Below, piece after piece: positions 33,181 to 39,843 of a DNA stretch of 39,843 bases. The notes under the pieces were generated by a model. The model was not told the origin of the DNA. It saw only the letters and a program-made list of their open reading frames with translations, and searched no databases. The DNA comes from UBA9647 sp049522195 (GTDB taxonomy: Bacteria > Bacteroidota > Ignavibacteria > UBA10030): positions 1 to 39,843 of the forward strand of contig JBEKOB010000034.1 in NCBI GenBank assembly GCA_049522195.1, read 5' to 3'. How positions within the stretch are numbered: the first letter of the stretch is position 1; each line of letters starts with the position of its first letter. The position numbers were made by a program, and so were the translations under genes.

Positions 33181-36069
33181 CTACTTCAACAACGTCATCT
33201 TCTTTGTTGCTGTGAAACCTTCTGCCTGCAGGTGGTAGAAGTAGACGCCACTTGCAACCGACCTGCCGTCATCGGTACGACCGTTCCATGTAATGCGGTA
33301 GTTGCCGGCCGACATCGTCTGGTTGACAACTGTTGCGACCACTTCGCCCGACAAGCCGTAGATCACGATCTTTACCGCTGTCTGCTTCGGTACGGAGAAA
33401 GCAATTTCCGTAGTCGGGTTGAACGGATTCGGATAGTTCTGGTTCAACGCGAACTCTGTCGGAACTCCGCTGCCGGTCTCGACGCTCGTGAGAACACTGA
33501 CCGCAGTATATCCGCTCTCGTTCCCCGCCTGGTCGATCGCAGAGATCTTGTAGTAATATGCGACGCCGCTTTGGGAAACTGCATCCTGATAAAGCGGTGT
33601 CCGGACTATCGCCAACGGGGCCGTACCGGCCGGGTTGAAGTTCGGCGTTGTTCCGCGATAGATTGCGTACGCAACGACATCGCTCTCATCGTTCGCCCTC
33701 CACTGGAGGTTGACCGTATTGTTCGTGAAGGAGGCATTCAAACCTGTCGGAGAGGCAGGCGAGATATTATCGACTGAATAGCCGCTGTCGGGTTGTGACG
33801 AGTACGCAACCGTGCTGGCCGCCGTGTAGCCGGCGATGTAGAACGTCGTCCAACGTTGACCCGAGGTCTTCGTTGAATCGAAGATCGTCGAAGCAATGTA
33901 GGAGTACTGTGGCAGCCCCGACGCAGGCACTGAGCCAACATAGGTCCACACGTTGCCCGCCATAATGGCTGAGCCGCCGACCTTTGTCGTCTGCATCAGC
34001 TCGGTGAAGCTTCCAACCTTCTTGATGGAATTGAGGCTCGGAAGCGTCGGATCTTTTCTGAAGACACCGTAGTTGACAACCTGGTTGTAGCTGTACTGCT
34101 CTGACGGGAAAGCGTTCCACACAACCTGGACTTTCTTTCCGTTGTCAAGCGGTACGTCTTTGATGGAGGCGATGGATGAAGCACCTGCACCAAGCGTCAC
34201 TTGCTCCAGCGAAGAGTTCAACAGGCCTTTTGCGTAGTTGAAGTTGTGGACGCCGAAGCTTCCGTCGCTATTGACAAAGTTGTAGTTGAAGATAGCCGCT
34301 TTGTCGATCGTCGTAAGTTTGCGCTTCGCAGATGCCGGAGCTTTTGTCCATGCCTGGAACGCGACTGTGTCAGTCATCGTACTGATTGTCGTTCCCGCAG
34401 AGTCTCTCTTCGGCAGTGCCTTGAAGAGGTTTGCCAGGAGGCCCCTGGTCTTGGTTTGTGTCGACTCGACAAAGTCCATCGAGACAGTGCCGTGACATTC
34501 CATGCAGCCCGTCGGGTTTAGAATGGTCGTTGTGTCTTTGCCGACGATATTGTCATAGGCAACCTTGAACGTGTGGCCGCCGAGCTTGGTGATCATCGTA
34601 TCAGCCTGCACAAAATTCGAGGCCGAGGCGGCGAGGAACGACGGCGAGCTGGCCATATGGCAAGCGACGCAACGCTCCTTGATATCGCTGTGCGATGAAT
34701 TCTCATACACATATCCCGGCAATTCCCATCCACCCCATGCTCCAACCGCCGCGACAACCTGCTGCGGGGTACCGGATGGCACCGCACTGTATGCATTCAA
34801 GGCGTCCTGACTGAACGGCGTCGTATTGACACCGAGAAGCATCGAACCCTGGTGGGAAGTGTGTAAAGAACCACCCGTGCTCAATCGGACAACGTGACAG
34901 CCGAGGCACGCGTCTCCCACGGTCTTCGCACGAAGCTGCATCTCGTTCGATCCGTTGTGCGGGTCGTGGCAGGTCACGCAAGTCATCGCAGTTCCGCCAA
35001 CATATTCAACTTCTCCCGTAGCCGGAACCGTCTGGAGGTTTCCCTGAATCGTTTCATATACGTACCCCTGACCCGTATGGCAGTGAGCGCAAAGAAGACG
35101 ATTGAAGTTATTCAGGCGAGTGCTCCCGTTCGAACTCGATGTGTAGTGTCGTGAACCGGTGTATGCATAACCGATTCCATGACGGTCAGACGAGAAGTGG
35201 CACGGTGCGCAAACCTCGGTTGACCAGGACTCATCCAACTTGTTGTTGCCCGGGACCGGAATTCCACCTGCGTGCTGACCGGCAGGACCGTGGCAATTTT
35301 CGCACTGGATGCCCGTCAAGGCCATCGATTTCGGGTACTTCGCAACGAGGGTGTCATATGCTCCCGGACCGTTCTTCGGAAAAGTGGTCAAGCCCTCAAC
35401 CTTTGCAGCATCGAAAAAGCCGTTGTTGTTGACCGCAACGCCTGCGTCAGTTCCGATCGAATGGCACGAGAAGCAGGCGAAGCTGAAGTGACCCGCGGGA
35501 TCGTTCCCTCTTATCTTTATGGCGACGGCGTGATTCGTCTTTGACCAATCGGAAAACTTGGTCGGATCGACGAGGTGGCAAGCGCAACCGTTCGGGACGC
35601 CCTGGTTGGACGCGAGCGAAATCCCTTCTCCAACATACTTCGCGACCGTAATCTTCGAGGTGCCCGATACGGCTCCAAGTTTCGTCGTCGCGGAATAGGA
35701 CGCAGTCCAATCTCCCACCGTATCAGGGACAAAGTAGACATACGTTCCATTGAGCCCCGCCGCTGTGTCCTGGATCGGTTTCGTCGCTCCGAAAGGATTG
35801 GTGAGTGTCCACGTTGCGCTGATGACCGGGACAATCGTATCTGCTTGCTTCGTCCCAGTGGTCGACCAGACGTACGGGGTAAGGACTACACGCTGCCCCT
35901 GTCCGACTGTCTTCAACCCTGGCGACACTTGGTTCTTGTTCGCTGACTTGAAACGGTCGGGAATCCCAACCACCTTGACCTTTCCCGTTTGCGTCTGTGC
36001 AAGTGCCAGTCCTGTCAGCACCGAGAGCAGCACGACGAGGACTATGGCATTGTGTAGAAATCTTTTCAT
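33181..36069 (-). CDS. T9SS-secreted 8-heme c cytochrome with Fn3 and C-terminal sorting domain (copy 2)
   Basis: 962 residues: signal peptide (VLVVLLSVLTGLALA), a beta-rich Ig-like part (about 60-145), a c554-type heme region with eight CXXCH (CFSCH, CENCH, CAPCH, CAHCH, CVTCH, CLGCH, CVACH, CMECH) plus a CXCH site (GCACH, Cys162/Cys164/His165), a long heme-free segment, an Fn3-like domain (PTGLNASFTNNTVNLQW, about 785-870), and a final sorting domain PNPFNPTTEIAFSVP ... SGVYFYHLQA, ending TATKKMTLLK. That last domain marks T9SS type A export and attachment to the cell surface. The ATG at 36069 with GGGAGG upstream is preferred. A tandem paralogue lies just upstream. Likely role: extracellular electron transfer, with the true acceptor unknown. 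Confidence 0.93.
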   Translation of the reverse strand: MKRFLHNAIVLVVLLSVLTGLALAQTQTGKVKVVGIPDRFKSANKNQVSPGLKTVGQGQRVVLTPYVWSTTGTKQADTIVPVISATWTLTNPFGATKPIQDTAAGLNGTYVYFVPDTVGDWTASYSATTKLGAVSGTSKITVAKYVGEGISLASNQGVPNGCACHLVDPTKFSDWSKTNHAVAIKIRGNDPAGHFSFACFSCHSIGTDAGVAVNNNGFFDAAKVEGLTTFPKNGPGAYDTLVAKYPKSMALTGIQCENCHGPAGQHAGGIPVPGNNKLDESWSTEVCAPCHFSSDRHGIGYAYTGSRHYTSSSNGSTRLNNFNRLLCAHCHTGQGYVYETIQGNLQTVPATGEVEYVGGTAMTCVTCHDPHNGSNEMQLRAKTVGDACLGCHVVRLSTGGSLHTSHQGSMLLGVNTTPFSQDALNAYSAVPSGTPQQVVAAVGAWGGWELPGYVYENSSHSDIKERCVACHMASSPSFLAASASNFVQADTMITKLGGHTFKVAYDNIVGKDTTTILNPTGCMECHGTVSMDFVESTQTKTRGLLANLFKALPKRDSAGTTISTMTDTVAFQAWTKAPASAKRKLTTIDKAAIFNYNFVNSDGSFGVHNFNYAKGLLNSSLEQVTLGAGASSIASIKDVPLDNGKKVQVVWNAFPSEQYSYNQVVNYGVFRKDPTLPSLNSIKKVGSFTELMQTTKVGGSAIMAGNVWTYVGSVPASGLPQYSYIASTIFDSTKTSGQRWTTFYIAGYTAASTVAYSSQPDSGYSVDNISPASPTGLNASFTNNTVNLQWRANDESDVVAYAIYRGTTPNFNPAGTAPLAIVRTPLYQDAVSQSGVAYYYKISAIDQAGNESGYTAVSVLTSVETGSGVPTEFALNQNYPNPFNPTTEIAFSVPKQTAVKIVIYGLSGEVVATVVNQTMSAGNYRITWNGRTDDGRSVASGVYFYHLQAEGFTATKKMTLLK

Positions 36070-36129
36070 ACAACCTCCCTCTTGGTAATTCATTGTAAGC
36101 TGCGTCAAGAACACTCCGTTTCAGGTGAA

Positions 36130-36161
36130 GGGTACCCCGCCTGTGGAAGACGGGGCATCCC
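36130..36161 (-). terminator. Hairpin between the two T9SS cytochrome genes
   Basis: GGGTACCCCG and CGGGGCATCCC pair around an eleven-base loop, about 20 bases after the stop of the upstream copy. On the minus strand no clear T-run follows, so it may be a partial terminator or an RNA-stabilising hairpin that allows different amounts of the two proteins. Confidence 0.5.
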
Positions 36162-36180
36162 GTAAGAATTCTGGGCAGAG

Positions 36181-39090
36181 CTACTTCAGCAATGTCATTT
36201 TCTTCGTCGCAGTAAATCCTTCCGCTTGCAGATGGTAGAAGTAGACTCCGCTTGCGACCGAACGACCGTCATCGGTTCTGCCGTTCCACGTGACGCGGTA
36301 GTTGCCGGCTGACATCGTCTGGTTCACGAGGGTTGCTACGGCTTCTCCGGACAGACCGTAGATCACGACTTTGACCGCAGTCTGTTTCGGCACTGAGAAG
36401 GCGATTTCCGTGGACGGGTTGAACGGGTTCGGGAAATTCTGGTTCAACGCGAATTCCGTCGGAATTCCGCTGCCGTTCTGGACATCTGTGACCACGCTGA
36501 CGCTGGCAAATCCGCTCTCGTTGCCTGCGATATCCAGTGCGGAGACCTTATAGTAGTAGGTCACGCCACTCTGAGAAACTGGATCCTGGTACAAAGGTGT
36601 GCGAACCTTTGCCAACGGTGTTGTTCCCGCCGGATTGAAGGTTGCGGTTGTTCCGCGGTAGACCGCGTATTGATAGACGTCGCTCTCTGTGTTTGCGGCC
36701 CACTTCAATGTAACTGTGTTGCCAGTGAACGAAGCGTTTAATCCACTCGGAGCCGCCGGAGCGAGGTTATCGACCGAGTATCCGCTGTCCGGCTGTGTTG
36801 AATACATCACCTGGTTGTCTTTCGAGTAGCCGGCGATGTAGAAAACAGTCCAGCGCTGGCCTGAGGTCTTCGTAGAATCGAAGAGCGTCGGGGCCAGGAA
36901 CGAGTACTGCGGCAATCCGGATGCGGGGACAGCACCAACGTATGTCCAGACGCTGCCACCCATAACAACCTGGCCTCCCTGGCCGGTTGTGCTCAGCATT
37001 TCCGTGAAGCTGCCAACCTTCTTGATTGAATTGAGGCTGGGCAGAACGGGGTCTTTTCTCCAAACACCGTAATTGATAATCTGATTATAGCTGTACGTCT
37101 CGGCCGGGAAGGCTGTCCACACAACCTGAACCTTTTTGCCGTTATCGAGTGGAACATCCTTAATAGAGGAAATTGTGGACGCTCCAGCTCCCAGCTTCAC
37201 CTGCTCAATCGAGGAGTTGATAAGACCCTTCGCATAATTGAAGTTGTGAACACCGCCGCTTCCGTCGTTCGTGACAAACTGGTAGTTGTACGCGGCCGCC
37301 CTTTCAACAAGCGTCAGCTTGCGCTTGGCGCTCAGGGGCATCTTGGAATTGTTTTGCCACGTGATGGTGTCTGTGAACAGAATGGCAGTACCTTGCGGTG
37401 TTGTTGCACTGATCGTCGAATCCCGCTTTGGCAGCACTGCATACAGAGCATTGAGCAGATTCTGCGTCTTCGTCTGTGTCGACTCGACAAAATCTATCGA
37501 GACCGTCCCGTGGCACTCTGCGCAGCCGGTCGGGTTCAGAATCGTCGTTGTGTCTTTTGATGTGATGTTATCATACGCAACCTTGAACGTGTGTCCGCCA
37601 AGTTTGTTCAGCATAGTGTCGGGCACTGTGAAGTTTGAAGCGCTCGCAGCCAGGAACGAAGGCGAGCTGGCCATGTGACACACGGCGCAACGCTCTTTGA
37701 TGTCGCTATGAGACGAATTCTCGTATGTGTATCCGGGGAGCTCCCATCCACCCCACGTGCCCACCGCAGCACTGTTTTGCTGAACCGAGCCAGAGGGGGC
37801 ATACAAGAACGCATTCAGGGCATTGAGTGTAAACGGATCAGTGTTTACACCAATCAACATGCTTCCCTGGCCAGCAGTATGGAGGCCTCGGCTGCTGATT
37901 CGAGTGATATGGCAACCGATGCAGGCATCGCCGACGGTCTTTGCTCGGAGCTGCATTTCGTTCGAGCCGTTGTGCGGATCATGGCACGTCGAGCAGCCAA
38001 TAGGCATTCCGTTGGCATACACAACTTCGCCAGAGGCTGGAACCGGCTGGGCCTTTCCACCGACTACTTCATTGATGTACCCTTGAGCGGTGTGACAACG
38101 GGCGCAAACCGGGCGATCGGTGAACTGTATTTGAGCTCCTTCTGCCGTGGAGCCGGCATGCAATGAAGCAGACCACGCATATCCTATTCCGTGGCGGTCG
38201 CTCGAAAAATGGCACGGCGCACAAACGTCAGATGACAAGGTCTCATCAAGATTATTGTTGCCATGTTGCGGATACGACGAAACGTGCTGACCCGCGGGAC
38301 CATGGCAGTTCTCACACTGGATACCTGTGAAGCCCATCGATTTCGGATATTTCGCAACGAGGGTGTCATATGCTCCCGGACCGTTCTTCGGGAAAGTGGT
38401 CAGTCCCTCAACTTTTGCAGCATCAAGAAAACCGTTGTTGTTAAGCGCAACGCCTCCATCATTTCCGATGGAATGGCACGAGAAGCAGGCGAAGCTGAAG
38501 TGACCCGTGGGATCGTTCCCTCTAATCTTCACTGCGACTGCGTGATTCGTCTTTGACCAATCTGAAAAGTTGGTCGGATCAGCAAGGTGACACGCGCAAC
38601 CGTATGGAACAGATTGAGCACCGGGTAGGCTGATACTTTCACCAAACCACTTTGCCGCCACGATATTCAATGTCACAGCGGAGGCTGTTCCGAGCGTCGT
38701 TGTCGCTGTCATCGTCACCGTCCAATTGCCAACTGTGTCTGGAACGAAATAAACGAACTTCCCATTCAAGCCCGCTGCGGTGTCCTGTACGGCACCTGTG
38801 CGCACTTTGCCGCTGGGGTCGGTGAGCACCCATGTAGCGCTGCTGACCGACACAAGTGTGTCCGTCTGCTTCGTGCCGGTCGTTGAGATGACATTCGCCC
38901 CGAGCACAACCCTTGTGTTCAGGCCGACTGTCTTCAACCCGGTAGTAGAAAAACCCTTGTTGGCGGCTTTGTACCTATCCGGGACCGCCACTACTTCAAT
39001 CCTGCCCGTTTGAGTCTGTGCCAGTACCAGCCCAGACAAAACAGACACCAATGCGAGCAGAATAACAAAGGCAAGTAGAAATCTCTTCAT
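36181..39090 (-). CDS. T9SS-secreted 8-heme c cytochrome with Fn3 and C-terminal sorting domain (copy 1)
   Basis: 969 residues with the same domain order as the neighbouring copy: signal peptide (LLALVSVLSGLVLA), Ig-like part, CXCH site (GCACH) then eight CXXCH (CFSCH, CENCH, CAPCH, CARCH, CSTCH, CIGCH, CAVCH, CAECH), Fn3-like domain, and a T9SS type A sorting domain (PNPFNPSTEIAFSVP, ending TATKKMTLLK). The heme and sorting parts are almost the same in the two copies; the N-terminal Ig-like part and loops between hemes 3 and 4 differ more. It starts at ATG 39090 with AGGGAGGT eight bases upstream. It is predicted to be secreted and bound outside the cell, and could be the terminal surface cytochrome or a filament or matrix component. 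Confidence 0.93.
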   Translation of the reverse strand: MKRFLLAFVILLALVSVLSGLVLAQTQTGRIEVVAVPDRYKAANKGFSTTGLKTVGLNTRVVLGANVISTTGTKQTDTLVSVSSATWVLTDPSGKVRTGAVQDTAAGLNGKFVYFVPDTVGNWTVTMTATTTLGTASAVTLNIVAAKWFGESISLPGAQSVPYGCACHLADPTNFSDWSKTNHAVAVKIRGNDPTGHFSFACFSCHSIGNDGGVALNNNGFLDAAKVEGLTTFPKNGPGAYDTLVAKYPKSMGFTGIQCENCHGPAGQHVSSYPQHGNNNLDETLSSDVCAPCHFSSDRHGIGYAWSASLHAGSTAEGAQIQFTDRPVCARCHTAQGYINEVVGGKAQPVPASGEVVYANGMPIGCSTCHDPHNGSNEMQLRAKTVGDACIGCHITRISSRGLHTAGQGSMLIGVNTDPFTLNALNAFLYAPSGSVQQNSAAVGTWGGWELPGYTYENSSHSDIKERCAVCHMASSPSFLAASASNFTVPDTMLNKLGGHTFKVAYDNITSKDTTTILNPTGCAECHGTVSIDFVESTQTKTQNLLNALYAVLPKRDSTISATTPQGTAILFTDTITWQNNSKMPLSAKRKLTLVERAAAYNYQFVTNDGSGGVHNFNYAKGLINSSIEQVKLGAGASTISSIKDVPLDNGKKVQVVWTAFPAETYSYNQIINYGVWRKDPVLPSLNSIKKVGSFTEMLSTTGQGGQVVMGGSVWTYVGAVPASGLPQYSFLAPTLFDSTKTSGQRWTVFYIAGYSKDNQVMYSTQPDSGYSVDNLAPAAPSGLNASFTGNTVTLKWAANTESDVYQYAVYRGTTATFNPAGTTPLAKVRTPLYQDPVSQSGVTYYYKVSALDIAGNESGFASVSVVTDVQNGSGIPTEFALNQNFPNPFNPSTEIAFSVPKQTAVKVVIYGLSGEAVATLVNQTMSAGNYRVTWNGRTDDGRSVASGVYFYHLQAEGFTATKKMTLLK

Positions 39091-39772
39091 GGTACCTCCC
39101 TGTGAAAAATTTCGGAGCTTCAACGTATTAAGATGTTGATGTATCATCATGCTGGGTTCATCAAAAGGGGATCTCGACACTTCGTGTTGCCGGAAATCAA
39201 AACAAACTCGTTCGTGGGATTGAGATTCTCAATTCCCGTGCCGAGAGTGCATAAGTAAAATGTTCATTCTCAGAGTAAAAACCAGCCATTCTTGTCGAAT
39301 GCCAAGCAAATTGGCCGCTAAATTCCCATCATTGCCAATGTGAAGCAATGGCCGTTCCAACTTCTGGAGAAACCTAATGATTCGAAATTAACGAAAATGG
39401 AGGAACAATTGGCTTTTCCCGTTGAAAATTTCAACAAGATCAGCTGGTTTCCCCAATCAATGCTGAATGTTTTCAACAAGCGTGCCGACGAATTTCCATA
39501 CATTAACAGGGAGGAGAATCGTCAAATTTGTGAAAATTCGTTGGTTTCAATGATTCGGAGACTGACGGGATTACTGTTTTTGCTTCGCTGAGCTGTCTGA
39601 ATTCTTATGATAGGAATTGAGAAAAAACGCATCTCCCCTGGCAAGTGAAGGCTCGCGAGGCTATCCGAAGCGTTGAGAGAGTTGATCGATGCGGAGAGAA
39701 TCGATGCGATCGGAGGACGAAACTATGTTCGCCCCGGATGAGATAAGCAGGTGAAAATGGAGTGAGGGAAAA
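39091..39772. other. AT-richer gene-free region upstream of the surface cytochromes
   Basis: About 680 bases with no convincing gene. A plus-strand frame (39340-39591, 83 codons) has no recognisable features and no ribosome site. Two dyads are present: 39216-39237 and a 15-base one at 39421-39435 (GTTGAAAATTTCAAC). It probably contains the promoter of the T9SS cytochrome genes, but no clear TAnnTTTG box was found. Confidence 0.5.
39216..39237. promoter_or_regulatory. Dyad-symmetric element upstream of the surface-cytochrome genes
   Basis: GGGATTGAGATTCTCAATTCCC, an imperfect inverted repeat centred on TTGAGA-T-TCTCAA (39219-39231 core), about 125 bases ahead of the ATG at 39090. Size and symmetry fit an operator for a dimeric regulator. 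The regulator is unknown. Confidence 0.35.
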
Positions 39773-39843
39773 CTATTCTTTTACCCACTCCCGAGTTGCC
39801 TGACGGAGTTTTTCCATAGCACGTATGACTGATTCCCCCGCAT
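39773..39843 (-). CDS. Possible C-terminal end of a gene entering from the right edge
   Basis: One minus-strand frame is open from the window edge to a stop at 39773-39775 and reads as a plausible helical C-terminus (AGESVIRAMEKLRQATREW, then VKE). About 23 codons are visible. The other two minus frames are also briefly open, so this is tentative; no family can be named. Confidence 0.35.
   Translation of the reverse strand, partial: AGESVIRAMEKLRQATREWVKE

Noticed and set aside
39340..39591. Plus-strand 83-codon frame upstream of the surface cytochromes
   Set aside because: No ribosome site, no recognisable feature, and a competing minus-strand frame; it is more likely AT-rich noncoding DNA.

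Overview
The window looks like a chromosome segment from the Bacteroidota/Chlorobi (FCB) side of the bacteria, most likely an Ignavibacteria-type organism. The reasons are two exported proteins that end in a type IX secretion (T9SS, type A) sorting domain with the phrase PNPFNP(T/S)TEI, a promoter with the Bacteroidota -7 box TAnnTTTG, a b6-type cytochrome b with a Rieske protein but no c1, and many multiheme c cytochromes. No mobile element, tRNA, rRNA or CRISPR array was seen.

Left part (1-2051, minus strand): the start of a PduO-type cobalamin adenosyltransferase and an M20 dipeptidase. Next (2077-10739, plus strand) is a heme operon: hemX-like, hemA, hemC, hemD (with an unexplained N-terminal domain), hemE, hemH, a HemY/HemG-type oxidase, then an unrecognised exported protein and a terminator. 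hemB and hemL are absent. Minus-strand alanine dehydrogenase and a CoA-transferase follow (10849-13287). A stretch of about 500 bases with hairpins separates them from a plus-strand receiver protein that carries a kinase phosphotransfer helix but no ATPase domain (13805-14512).

From 14624 to 39090 every recognised gene is on the minus strand, and almost all belong to one electron-transfer locus. In the direction of transcription it reads: two tandem T9SS-exported 8-heme cytochromes; a receiver-only protein; a DksA/TraR-type zinc-finger protein; a 13-heme/cytochrome b fusion; a 19-heme cytochrome; a separate cytochrome b; an ImcH-like NapC/NirT cytochrome with seven heme sites; Rieske; cytochrome b; an 11-heme anchored cytochrome; a 4-heme cytochrome; a small membrane protein; an outer-membrane beta-barrel; a 14-heme periplasmic cytochrome; a 9-heme lipoprotein; and a CcmF-type heme lyase. 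I count 93 c-heme sites by eye, plus two odd CXCH sites.

Reading the parts together (inference): several quinol-oxidising modules (b6-Rieske complex, CbcL-like fusion, its split version, ImcH-like protein) pass electrons into periplasmic multiheme proteins, then through a barrel/14-heme/lipoprotein conduit of the porin-cytochrome type, and possibly on to T9SS-secreted surface cytochromes. The heme operon and the CcmF lyase would supply cofactor and attachment. This amounts to a near-complete extracellular electron transfer pathway in about 25 kb, next to its heme supply.
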